From an uncultured Haloferula sp. (GTDB lineage: Bacteria > Verrucomicrobiota > Verrucomicrobiae > Verrucomicrobiales > Akkermansiaceae), in NCBI GenBank assembly GCA_946481625.1, contig CAMLOZ010000192.1:1-6876 (forward strand): 6,876 nt of DNA, read 5' to 3'. Of this stretch, positions 1 through 6,346 are shown in pieces. The position numbers and the translations under genes were made by a program. The notes beneath the pieces are model-generated. The model had not been told where the DNA came from. It did not search any database and saw nothing but the letters and a program-made list of their open reading frames with translations. Numbering within the stretch: position 1 is the stretch's first letter; each line of letters begins with the position of its first letter.

Positions 1-131
1 GAGCGGCGCATCGATTGATACTGCGCCATCATCGGGGTGAGCGTCGGTGCGGACATCGGGCGGGAGTTTGGAAAGTGCCGGCCGGGGACGCAAGGGCCGC
101 CGCCGAAATCCGCGCCACGCCCGCCGGTCCC

Positions 132-161
132 TTGACAGTTCGGCACGCGCCGCGCTGTATG
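132..161 (+). promoter_or_regulatory. Candidate sigma70-type promoter of the b562-like gene
   Basis: A perfect -35 hexamer TTGACA lies at 132-137. With an 18-bp spacer the -10 would be TGTATG (156-161); with 17 bp it would be CTGTAT. Both are poor matches to TATAAT, so the -35 carries most of the evidence. A start of transcription about 7 bases after the -10 would fall only a few bases before the ATG at 171, giving a leaderless or nearly leaderless mRNA. That fits the lack of any SD before this ATG. Confidence 0.4.
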
Positions 162-170
162 CGCGTGCGT

Positions 171-590
171 ATGAAGAAACTGATTTTCCCCGCCATCCTC
201 TTCGCGGCCTCGGTCCTCGTGCCCGTGCAGGTCCGTGCCGAAGAAGACACGCCGCTCGCCAAGGAAATGGAAAAGGTCGACGACGCTTACAAGGGCTTCC
301 GCAAGGAGAAGGACCCGGTCAAGGGTGCGGCGGCCGCACGCGAGGCCCAGGACTCCGTCCTCAAAGCGATACCGCTGGTGCCCTCGATGCTCGAAAAGAT
401 GCCCGCTGGCGAAGCCAAGGAGAAGGCGCTCGCCGCCTACCGCCTCCAGATGGGGAAGCTCTTCGTCTCGCTCTGCGAGGTCGAAGCCGCCTTCATCGCC
501 AAGGATCTGGACAAAGTGACGACCCTCGTGGACGCCATCAAGAGCTCCAAAAAGGAAGGCCACGACCACTTCATCGAAGAGGAGGAATAA
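171..590 (+). CDS. Small exported four-helix protein, cytochrome b562-like candidate
   Basis: The 139-residue product begins with a signal peptide: Lys-Lys at 2-3, a hydrophobic core at about 4-20, and likely cleavage after VRA at 23. The mature part (~116 residues) is charged, helical and Ala/Lys/Glu-rich, with no membrane segment. Its length and helix pattern resemble periplasmic cytochrome b562, a four-helix bundle that binds haem non-covalently through an N-terminal Met and a C-terminal His. Candidate ligands are Met33 (in KEMEKVDD) and His131 or His133 (in EGHDHF), 98-100 residues apart, close to the ~95 in the E. coli protein. There is no CxxCH, so a covalent c-type haem is not expected. 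The start at 171 is chosen over in-frame ATGs at 15 and 159 because the signal peptide begins here and the upstream stretch looks non-coding. There is no SD. The gene converges on the transpeptidase gene across a shared terminator. Haem binding is inference; it could be a haem-free bundle protein. Confidence 0.8.
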   Translation: MKKLIFPAILFAASVLVPVQVRAEEDTPLAKEMEKVDDAYKGFRKEKDPVKGAAAAREAQDSVLKAIPLVPSMLEKMPAGEAKEKALAAYRLQMGKLFVSLCEVEAAFIAKDLDKVTTLVDAIKSSKKEGHDHFIEEEE

Positions 591-620
591 AGAACTCCGC
601 CTCTCCATCCTGTTCTGACG

Positions 621-659
621 AAAAAGGCCCCGTCCGCAGCTCGCGGACGGGGCCTTTTT
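621..659. terminator. Strong bidirectional intrinsic terminator between convergent genes
   Basis: The arms at 621-637 and 643-659 are perfectly complementary over 17 bp, with a 5-base loop (638-642). The stem is GC-rich inside and flanked by five A on the left and five T on the right, so it ends in a U-tract when read from either strand. It lies 30 bp after the stop of the + gene (590) and 13 bp beyond the stop of the - gene (673), so it should serve both. Confidence 0.95.
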
Positions 660-672
660 CAAATCGTTCGGA

Positions 673-1329
673 TCACTCCTCCACCGACACCGGAGTACCC
701 ACCTTCACCTTGCTGTAAACCACCGGCATCACGGCGCGGGGACCGCGAATGCAGGCGTGGGAAGCGGGCCGGCGCGAGCGCGGGATGATCCCGATGTGGT
801 GGCCCACGCCATCCCAGGTCAGGCGCATCCAGTAGGGCATCGGCGCACCGTCGAACTTGCCGCCTTCCGGCACGTCCTTGGGGGTTTCGCCGTCGGCGAG
901 GTTTCCCTCGGCGTCATAGACCTTGCCGTAGGAGTTCGAGGATTTTTCGACCAGCTTTTCGAGAATCTTGTAGTTCCCCGGAGGCGTGGGCCGGGAAGGA
1001 ATGCCGCTGGAGACGGGATAGTCCATCACCACTTCATCACCCCTCATCAGGAAACCGCGCTGGGTCTTCAGCGAAATCACGATGCGCGAGTTCTCCGCGT
1101 TGGTCGTGGGGAGAAGCTGGTCATTCTTCCACGTCTTCATCGTCTTCGGATAATCCGGCTCCGCCTTGAAATGATCGTAGGTCCCGGGCGGGAAAGGATT
1201 CACCGGCTTGCCCGCCGAATCGATCGGCTTGCCGTCCGGACCCGTGGTCACGGACTTGTTGGCGCAGCTGGCGAGAACGAGCGCGAGGACGCTGGCGAGA
1301 ATACTTAGTAAGGACGTCGGGTGATTCAT
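673..1329 (-). CDS. L,D-transpeptidase (YkuD domain), predicted lipoprotein
   Basis: The 218-residue product carries a lipoprotein signal peptide with a lipobox LASC ending at Cys22. It should therefore be a lipid-anchored envelope enzyme. The YkuD domain covers roughly residues 80-216. The catalytic core near the C terminus reads GHHIG (His178) followed by SHACIR with nucleophile Cys193, His191 and Ser190. Enzymes of this family cross-link peptidoglycan stem peptides (3-3 bonds) or attach proteins to the wall, using the Cys thiol and an L,D-acyl donor. The usual motif is S/T-H-G-C; here Gly is Ala192. An insertion of about 30 residues rich in Gly, Asp and Glu (about 135-165) precedes the active site. 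The ATG at 1329 is chosen because the signal peptide begins there; no SD is present. The gene has its own promoter just upstream and ends at the shared terminator. The family call is secure; the exact reaction is not. Confidence 0.92.
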   Translation of the reverse strand: MNHPTSLLSILASVLALVLASCANKSVTTGPDGKPIDSAGKPVNPFPPGTYDHFKAEPDYPKTMKTWKNDQLLPTTNAENSRIVISLKTQRGFLMRGDEVVMDYPVSSGIPSRPTPPGNYKILEKLVEKSSNSYGKVYDAEGNLADGETPKDVPEGGKFDGAPMPYWMRLTWDGVGHHIGIIPRSRRPASHACIRGPRAVMPVVYSKVKVGTPVSVEE

Positions 1330-1347
1330 CGGCTGGCTGGGGCCGGG

Positions 1348-1376
1348 TCTATACCCGCACTTTCGCGGGGGTGCAA
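1348..1376 (-). promoter_or_regulatory. Promoter of the L,D-transpeptidase gene, with an inverted repeat in its spacer
   Basis: On the minus strand, TTGCAC (1371-1376) and TATAGA (1348-1353) are separated by exactly 17 bp, a good sigma70-type arrangement. It lies in the 58-bp gap between the TPR gene stop and the transpeptidase start. Transcription would begin near 1341, giving a leader of about 12 bases with no SD. The spacer is almost filled by an inverted repeat, CCCGC (1354-1358) and GCGGG (1365-1369), with a 6-base loop. This could bind a regulator or may be chance in GC-rich DNA. Confidence 0.65.
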
Positions 1377-1387
1377 TCCCTTAAGAT

Positions 1388-2731
1388 CTAACGAGGATCA
1401 AGGGCATCCGCCCGCTGGAGCAGGGCTCGGGCAGCTTCGGCATTGCGATTTGCGTCCTTCCAAAGTCCCGCCAACCGTCGCAAAGCTGCGGCAGTTTCCT
1501 TCTTTTTTTCCGCCGGAAAGGCGCGGATGGCCAGGCGCAGCCGTTCTTCCGCCGCGGGAACCTGGCCGCCTTCCACCAGCGATTCCGCAAACTCCGTGAG
1601 GAAGACCGGATCCTTCGCCGGTCCCTCACCTCCGGCCAGCGACTCGGCCTCACGGAACAAGCGGGACGCCTTCTCCCGAGTCTCGGGATCGCGACGGGTC
1701 GCCACCGCAAGCTTCGCCGCCAGCGCGGCGTCGGAGACATTGAAGAATACCGCCCTCTCCAAGAGCAAGCGGGCCTCGCGCGGTTCTCCCGCCTCGAGGA
1801 ACTCGTCCGCCAACGAGGAAAATTCGGAAGGATCTCCGCCGCGGATCTTCAGCGCTTCCGCCGCATGCGGCCGGGCGGCATCGGGGCGCTCTTGTTTGCG
1901 GTAGAGTTTTGCCAGCGACTGGTGGGCAAGCGCCTGCCGAGGATCGATGGCCAGCACCTCGAGCAAGGTCTTCTCCCCTTCCCCGGTCCGCTCGGCGGCG
2001 AGCTGGAGAATGCCAAGCCGTGTCCGCAGTTCCAGCGATGCCGGATTCGCCGCGACATGGAGCGCGAGCATTTCCACCGCTTCAGGAAGCCGGGCGGTAC
2101 TACGGAAATGCTCGCTGGCCATACGAGCCAGCACCGGGTTCCGCGGCGCACCCTCGACCGCCTTCTTCAGCAGTTCGTCCATCCGCGCGCGCGCCTTCAC
2201 GTCGTCTTTGGGAAAGAGCGTCCGCGCCATGTCCACGGCGGTCATCGCCTCCCTTTCCCCGGCGTCCGGCGCGGCGACCTTCTCGAAAAGCTCCAACGAC
2301 TTTTCCCGCTGTCCGAGGGCCTCGTAGATCCGGAACAAGCGCATCTGGACCGCGAGGTTTTCAGGATGCTGTTGCAGGGACCTTTCCAAGGTATCGCGCG
2401 CGATCTTCGAGGCGAAATCGTCATCCGGAGAAGCGTTCCGAAGGAAATCCGCATAGGCGATCTGCGCGTCGAGACGTTGCGGGGCCGCCTTCGCGAAATC
2501 CCGGTAGAGGGTCGAGGCCCCTTCGATATCGCCGGCGGCACGAAGCGCCTGCGCGCTGCGCTCGACCAAAGGAAATGCCAAGGGATCCGCCGCCCGCGCC
2601 TTCTCGGTGGCCACGCCGGCGGCCACCTTGTCCCCGCGCTGTTCGGCCAGGATTCCGAGGGCGAAGTCCAGCTTCGGCGAAGCTCCCGCAGTCAGCATAA
2701 GGGCGAACCAAGGCAGGACAAAGCGGCTCAT
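1388..2731 (-). CDS. Secreted tetratricopeptide-repeat (TPR) protein
   Basis: The 447-residue product starts with a short signal-like segment (residues 1-17, ending TAGA) followed by an almost wholly helical Ala/Leu/Glu/Arg-rich chain. Paired helices with TPR-type spacing and small residues recur along it: about 26-50, 57-86, 127-152, 200-230, 234-263, 268-295, 303-329, 376-404 and 414-445. Units ending in NP, DP or AP turns (for example AIDPRQALAHQSLAKLYRKQ at 261-280) are typical. No catalytic domain or cysteine is visible, so it is probably a periplasmic or surface scaffold. Its partner is unknown. The ATG at 2731 is supported by GGAG (complement of 2739-2742) 7 bases upstream. It follows the M42 gene by 67 bp and may share its transcript. 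No hairpin with a U-tract lies after its TAG stop, so transcription may read on into the transpeptidase gene. Confidence 0.85.
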   Translation of the reverse strand: MSRFVLPWFALMLTAGASPKLDFALGILAEQRGDKVAAGVATEKARAADPLAFPLVERSAQALRAAGDIEGASTLYRDFAKAAPQRLDAQIAYADFLRNASPDDDFASKIARDTLERSLQQHPENLAVQMRLFRIYEALGQREKSLELFEKVAAPDAGEREAMTAVDMARTLFPKDDVKARARMDELLKKAVEGAPRNPVLARMASEHFRSTARLPEAVEMLALHVAANPASLELRTRLGILQLAAERTGEGEKTLLEVLAIDPRQALAHQSLAKLYRKQERPDAARPHAAEALKIRGGDPSEFSSLADEFLEAGEPREARLLLERAVFFNVSDAALAAKLAVATRRDPETREKASRLFREAESLAGGEGPAKDPVFLTEFAESLVEGGQVPAAEERLRLAIRAFPAEKKKETAAALRRLAGLWKDANRNAEAARALLQRADALDPR

Positions 2732-2798
2732 TCGGTGACTCCAAGAAAGCGGAATTCCGAAGATCGGTCAAATGGGACCGCCTCGCGAAAAAGCATTT

Positions 2799-3866
2799 TC
2801 AAAACTTCCAGTCGCCCTTGTCCAATTCGCAGATGCAAGCGACCAGCAAGTCGATGGATGCCTGGAGGTCTTTCTTGTGAACAGTCTCGATCGTCTGATG
2901 GATGTGCCGCGTCGGCACGGAAACCGCACCGGCGATCGAGCCACCGGGGACCATGCGCTGGAGGCCGGCGGTATCGGTGCCGCCGGCTGCAAGGATCTCC
3001 GGCTGCCACTTGATCTTGTGCTTGTCCGCGGTCTTCTTCATGAAGGCGATCATGCGGTAGTCGCAGATCACCGAGCTATCCATGATCTTGATGCCCGCGC
3101 CTTCGCCGAGAGCGGTGCAGCGCTCCTGCGGCGTGGAACCGGGAACGTCGTAGGCAATGGTCGTGTCCAAGCCGAAGCCGAAGTCCGGCTTGATTTCCAG
3201 CGCGGAAACGTTCGCGCCGCGCAGGCCGACTTCCTCTTGGACGGTGAAGACCGCGTAGAAGTCGTAAGCCGGCTTCTTGCGCGATTTTTGCAAGGCGCGC
3301 AGGGTCTCGATCAAGAGGAAGACGCAGACGCGGTTGTCGAGCGACTTCACGTTCACGCACTCGCCCATCTCCAGCAGCGGGCTCCAGCGGGTGACGGCGT
3401 TGCCGACCTCGACGTACTTCGCGACCTCCTTCTTCGGCAGGCCGGTATCGATGAAGTAATCGGTGATCTTCGCCGCCTTGTTGCGGTCTTCCGGCTGCAT
3501 GATGTGGGTCGGCTTCGCGCCCATCACGCCGATAAGGTCCTTCTTGCCATGAACAATGACGCGCTGCGAGGTCAGGGCCTTCGCATCGAATCCGCCGAGC
3601 GGGTTGAAGCGGATGAAACCCTTGTCATCGACATGGGTGACGATGAAGCCGATCTCGTCCATGTGGGCGGCGGCCATCGTGCGCTTGGCGGAAGACCGCC
3701 CCTTCTTGAAGGCCACCACGTTGCCCATGTTGTCCACGCGGATCTCGTCGGCCAGGCCTTCGATTTCCTTGAGAACGAGCTCGCGGATCAATTTCTCGAA
3801 TCCCGGCGCACCGGGGGCTTCACACACGCGGGAGAGCAAGGACACGTCGATGGCCATGACGCGCAC
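2799..3866 (-). CDS. M42 family metallo-aminopeptidase (glutamyl aminopeptidase/endoglucanase-like)
   Basis: The 355-residue product is the usual full length for M42 peptidases, cytosolic di-metal aminopeptidases that form large hollow assemblies and trim peptides. All expected active-site residues are visible: His68 and Asp70 (AAHMDEIG), bridging Asp177 (SLDNR), Glu211-Glu212 (VQEEVGLRG, catalytic base and ligand), Asp234 (GLDTT) and His323 (TRHIHQ). The AGGTDTAG segment at 294-301 is also typical. There is no signal peptide, in contrast to its exported neighbours. It starts at a GTG at 3866, placed by a strong SD. An ATG three codons later (3857) would sit too far from that SD. It lies 44 bp after the sulfatase stop and 67 bp before the TPR start, suggesting one transcript. 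Substrate preference cannot be read from the sequence; old names such as cellulase or endoglucanase for this family are misleading. Confidence 0.95.
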   Translation of the reverse strand: MRVMAIDVSLLSRVCEAPGAPGFEKLIRELVLKEIEGLADEIRVDNMGNVVAFKKGRSSAKRTMAAAHMDEIGFIVTHVDDKGFIRFNPLGGFDAKALTSQRVIVHGKKDLIGVMGAKPTHIMQPEDRNKAAKITDYFIDTGLPKKEVAKYVEVGNAVTRWSPLLEMGECVNVKSLDNRVCVFLLIETLRALQKSRKKPAYDFYAVFTVQEEVGLRGANVSALEIKPDFGFGLDTTIAYDVPGSTPQERCTALGEGAGIKIMDSSVICDYRMIAFMKKTADKHKIKWQPEILAAGGTDTAGLQRMVPGGSIAGAVSVPTRHIHQTIETVHKKDLQASIDLLVACICELDKGDWKF

Positions 3867-3874
3867 GCTAGAAG

Positions 3875-3883
3875 TCCTCCCCC
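3875..3883 (-). promoter_or_regulatory. Shine-Dalgarno of the M42 gene, which decides its GTG start
   Basis: The minus strand reads GGGGGAGGA here, with 8 bases to the GTG at 3864-3866 and 17 to the ATG at 3855-3857. The spacing selects the GTG. Confidence 0.75.
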
Positions 3884-3910
3884 GGCGGTGGAAACCAGAA
3901 AACCACGGCT

Positions 3911-5347
3911 TTACCGGGTTTTTTCGCCGTCGCGCTTGCCCGCGAGTTTCGGGAAGAACGGAGTCAGATCCAAGGGATCACCCGTTTCCCGCTGAATCTC
4001 CAGCAAGCGCTGGAAAAGCGACCGGGCCGCCTCAAAACCTGCGGGAGTTCCCGCCAAATCGCGGATCTCGTCGGGATCCGCCTCCAGGTCGAAGACGCGC
4101 GCAACGCGGGCCTGTGGATAGAGGATGAGCTTCTTTCCATCCCGGCTGATCATTCGCTGGAGATCGCGGAACGCGCCGATCACGGCATCCCGCGGCGTGC
4201 CCTTCCCCTCCCACAGCGGCCGGAGATCCTGGAAACCCACGTCGGCAGAAACGGCCGCACCGGCAAGCTTGAGAACGGTGGGCATCGCATCCTGAAGGTA
4301 GACCGGGGCATCGATCCGGCTGCCGGCGGACACCCCGGGCCCGGCGACGATGAAGGGAACACGGACGCTCGAATCGTAGAGGTTTTGCTTCCCCATCAAC
4401 CCGTGCTCCCCGCAGGACAGCCCGTGGTCGGCGGTGAAGAAGACATAGGTGTTCTTCGCCGCCGGACTCTTCTCCAAAGCGTCGAGGATGCGGCCGATCT
4501 GGGCGTCGAGGTAAGTGATGGCGGCGTAGTATTCGCGGCGATGGGTCTGCACCGCGAAGGGCGTGCGGGGGAAAGGTGCCAGGTTCTCGTCCCGCAATCC
4601 CTTGTCCGCTCCCATCGCGGCGCGGTGGGGGTAGAGGGGAAGGAAGTTCGGCGGCAGCTTCACTCGCGAAAGCGGGTAGCGATCCAAGATAAGCCGGGGC
4701 GACTGGCGGGGATCGTGAGGGGCATTGAAGGCAAGGTACATGAACCAAGGACGAGGATCGGGATCACCGAGGAATGCTGAAAAGTCATCCGCCACGACCG
4801 CGCTCCAATGTTTGCCGCCTTTCCAGAGCCCCTCCTCCGCGGGATCGGATGCGCTCCATGGGTCCGGCTGACCTTCCACCGGCCGGAAATAGGCATTCTG
4901 CCGATCCGGGGCCATCCCACCCGGGCGGTAGTGCCGGATCTGGTCGAAGACCTTCCCGTGGCCGACCTCGATGTGCCACTTCCCCGAGAAGCAGGTCCGG
5001 TAGCCTCGGGCCGAAATCAGCTGGGGCCAGAGCCGTCCCTTCGCCACGAAGTCGGTTCCCAGCTTCGGCTCCGCTTCGCGCGCTTTCCATAGCGGCCGCC
5101 CGGTCATCAGCATCGTCCGGCTGGCGACACAGATCGCCCCATGCCATCCGCCGGGATTGTAAGCGTGGGTGAAGGTGGTCCCCCGTCCCGCAAGGCGATC
5201 CAGATTCGGAGTGTCGATATCCTCGCGCCCGGCGGACCGCACCGCCTTCCAGGTCATGTCATCGGCAAGGAGGAACAGGACGTTCGGCTTCTCCGCCCGC
5301 GCCGGCGCTAGCTGGAGAAGCGTGAGGAAAAGAATGAAAAAGCGCAT
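3911..5347 (-). CDS. Secreted family S1 sulfatase (arylsulfatase/choline-sulfatase-like)
   Basis: The 478-residue product has a signal peptide (1-18, cleavage after ARA) and then the alkaline-phosphatase-fold sulfatase domain. Visible sites are the calcium-binding Asp29-Asp30 (LLADDM), the formylglycine motif Cys73-Val-Ala-Ser-Arg77 followed by TMLMTGR, Lys123 and His125 (SGKWH), His211 (APHDP), Asp307-His308 (TADHG) and Lys320 (MGKQNLYD). Sulfatases of this class hydrolyse sulfate esters after a maturase converts the Cys to formylglycine; neither maturase type is encoded in this window. The motif has Ala75 where Pro is usual. Verrucomicrobia carry many sulfatases for sulfated polysaccharides, so a glycan sulfate is a reasonable guess, but the substrate is unknown. 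The start at 5347 is fixed by the signal peptide and a GGGGAGA SD. The reading frame stays open far upstream (to 6139), but that stretch runs antisense to the SDR gene. It is the first gene of the minus-strand block and is divergent from the SDR. Confidence 0.95.
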   Translation of the reverse strand: MRFFILFLTLLQLAPARAEKPNVLFLLADDMTWKAVRSAGREDIDTPNLDRLAGRGTTFTHAYNPGGWHGAICVASRTMLMTGRPLWKAREAEPKLGTDFVAKGRLWPQLISARGYRTCFSGKWHIEVGHGKVFDQIRHYRPGGMAPDRQNAYFRPVEGQPDPWSASDPAEEGLWKGGKHWSAVVADDFSAFLGDPDPRPWFMYLAFNAPHDPRQSPRLILDRYPLSRVKLPPNFLPLYPHRAAMGADKGLRDENLAPFPRTPFAVQTHRREYYAAITYLDAQIGRILDALEKSPAAKNTYVFFTADHGLSCGEHGLMGKQNLYDSSVRVPFIVAGPGVSAGSRIDAPVYLQDAMPTVLKLAGAAVSADVGFQDLRPLWEGKGTPRDAVIGAFRDLQRMISRDGKKLILYPQARVARVFDLEADPDEIRDLAGTPAGFEAARSLFQRLLEIQRETGDPLDLTPFFPKLAGKRDGEKTR

Positions 5348-5351
5348 GCGA

Positions 5352-5358
5352 TCTCCCC
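5352..5358 (-). promoter_or_regulatory. Shine-Dalgarno of the sulfatase gene
   Basis: The minus strand reads GGGGAGA, 4 bases before the ATG at 5345-5347. It fixes the start within a reading frame that stays open much further upstream. Confidence 0.7.
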
Positions 5359-5452
5359 ATACCTTCGAGAAACCCGGCGGGCTGTCACGGCACCTCACGA
5401 AGAGGAGGATTTTCCCTACCTGTTCGGGTCGCCGAGTGAGGATGCATGACAG

Positions 5453-5468
5453 GATTTGCACGCAAATC
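5453..5468. repeat. Perfect 7-2-7 inverted repeat, candidate operator
   Basis: The 16 bases GATTTGCACGCAAATC form two perfect 7-bp arms around a 2-bp centre. The site is 68 bp before the SDR start and 105 bp before the sulfatase start, and it is AT-richer than its surroundings. Size, symmetry and position fit a binding site for a dimeric helix-turn-helix regulator acting on both genes. No regulator is encoded in the window. Confidence 0.55.
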
Positions 5469-5536
5469 GCTATCTGCGGCATTTTGAAACGCGGTTGACT
5501 CTTGGCCGCGTAAGAGCAGCCCGTTACATCCGTGCC

Positions 5537-6307
5537 ATGCCACCCGCCCACCATCCCTTCCGTCTCGACGACCGCGTCGCCTGGGTCACCGGCTCCAGCC
5601 GCGGTCTCGGCCGGGCCATCGCCGAAACCCTTGCCGCCGCCGGTGCCAGGACGGCGGTGAATTGCTTTGCCAGCCGGGAACAGGGCGAGTCCGTCGTCGC
5701 CGAGATCAAGGCGGCGGGCGGAGAAGCGATACTCGTGGCGGGTGATGCCACGAACGAGGCCGAGGTGGACCGCATGGCGGGCGAGATCGAGGCGGCCTTC
5801 GGAACGGTCGATATCCTGGTGGCAAATGCAACCCCCTTCCAACCGATGAAGCAGTTGGAGGACTACACGTGGGCGGAGCACGAATCGATGCTGGAAGCCT
5901 TCATCAAAAGCCCCTTCCTCCTCGCGAAGCGCCTGGTCCCGGCCATGAAAGAGCGGCAATCCGGGCGCATCATCAATATCACCAGCGAGGTCTTCCATGC
6001 GAGCGTGCCGGATTTCAGCGCCTACGTGGCCGCGAAGGGCGGGCAGATCGGCTGGAGCCGCTCGATCTCGAGGGAACTCGCCCCTCACGGGATCACCGTG
6101 AACACGGTGGCCCCCGGATGGATCCCCGTGGAGCGGCATGACGAGGTGCCCGAGGAGGCGAAAAACGGATACCTCTCCACCGTCCCCATCGGACGCTGGG
6201 GAAAACCCTGCGACATCGCCAATGCGGTCACGTATTTCGCCTCCGAAGAAGCCGGGTTCGTGACCGGCCAGACACTGATCGTCAACGGGGGGCGAACCCC
6301 GTGGTGA
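5537..6307 (+). CDS. Short-chain dehydrogenase/reductase (FabG-like SDR)
   Basis: The 256-residue product is a full-length classical SDR, an NAD(P)-dependent cytosolic oxidoreductase. The N-terminal Rossmann motif is TGSSRGLG (18-25). Ser46-Arg47 after the second strand suggest NADPH preference. Catalytic residues are Ser150 (ITSEV), Tyr163 and Lys167 (YVAAK). The C-terminal PGW and TGQTLIVNGG segments are typical. Two family positions differ: the NNAG-type motif reads ANAT (96-99), and the Asn of the classical N-S-Y-K tetrad aligns with Phe122 in FIKSPFLL. A subgroup of FabG-like SDRs with KSPFLL and SEVFH segments seems to share this, from memory. The start at 5537 is chosen because the SDR fold begins just after it; an in-frame ATG at 5456 would add an Arg-rich tail and lies inside the inverted repeat. 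No SD is present. The substrate is unknown. It is divergent from the sulfatase and upstream of the tRNA gene, with no clear terminator between. Confidence 0.93.
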   Translation: MPPAHHPFRLDDRVAWVTGSSRGLGRAIAETLAAAGARTAVNCFASREQGESVVAEIKAAGGEAILVAGDATNEAEVDRMAGEIEAAFGTVDILVANATPFQPMKQLEDYTWAEHESMLEAFIKSPFLLAKRLVPAMKERQSGRIINITSEVFHASVPDFSAYVAAKGGQIGWSRSISRELAPHGITVNTVAPGWIPVERHDEVPEEAKNGYLSTVPIGRWGKPCDIANAVTYFASEEAGFVTGQTLIVNGGRTPW

Positions 6308-6346
6308 ACAGGCCGGCCTCCTGCTCTAACAAGAGTGGATTTTCCC

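Larger units (their letters stand above)
5348..5536. promoter_or_regulatory. Divergent intergenic region between the sulfatase and SDR genes
   Basis: These 189 bp must hold the promoters of both divergent genes. Towards the SDR, TTGACT (5495-5500) looks like a -35, but no good -10 follows at 16-18 bp. A weaker pair, TTGGCC (5502-5507) with TTACAT (5524-5529), has 16-bp spacing and would place transcription start almost on the SDR ATG. No convincing -35/-10 pair was found for the sulfatase. The notable element is the perfect inverted repeat at 5453-5468. Confidence 0.5.

Noticed and set aside
1..131. Tail of an upstream gene ending at the TGA at 16-18
   Set aside because: Only five codons are visible, so nothing supports it. 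No other feature was seen in this stretch.
15..170. N-terminal extension of the b562-like protein from the ATG at 15 or 159
   Set aside because: The extension is Arg-rich and looks like translated non-coding DNA. It would bury a clear signal peptide and runs through the candidate promoter.
757..1308. 183-codon + strand frame opposite the transpeptidase gene
   Set aside because: It is the antisense shadow of a gene with an intact YkuD active site and lipobox.
1354..1369. Inverted repeat after the TPR gene read as its terminator
   Set aside because: The stem is only 5 bp and is followed by TATAGA rather than a U-tract. It fits better as part of the transpeptidase promoter.
1865..3995. Long + strand open frames (1865-3013, 1909-2700, 2772-3995) opposite the TPR and M42 genes
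   Set aside because: They are Arg/Pro/Gly-rich shadows of high-GC genes on the minus strand, whose products have recognisable folds or complete catalytic residues.
5456..5536. Earlier ATG start for the SDR at 5456
   Set aside because: It lies inside the palindrome, has no SD, and the added residues do not resemble an SDR N terminus.
5348..6139. Upstream extension of the sulfatase frame to 742 residues
   Set aside because: It is antisense to the SDR gene, while the SD and signal peptide at 5347 mark the true start.
6324..6344. CTCT/AGAG hairpin followed by TTTT as a terminator of the SDR gene
   Set aside because: The stem is only 4 bp and the T-run is separated from it, too weak to call.
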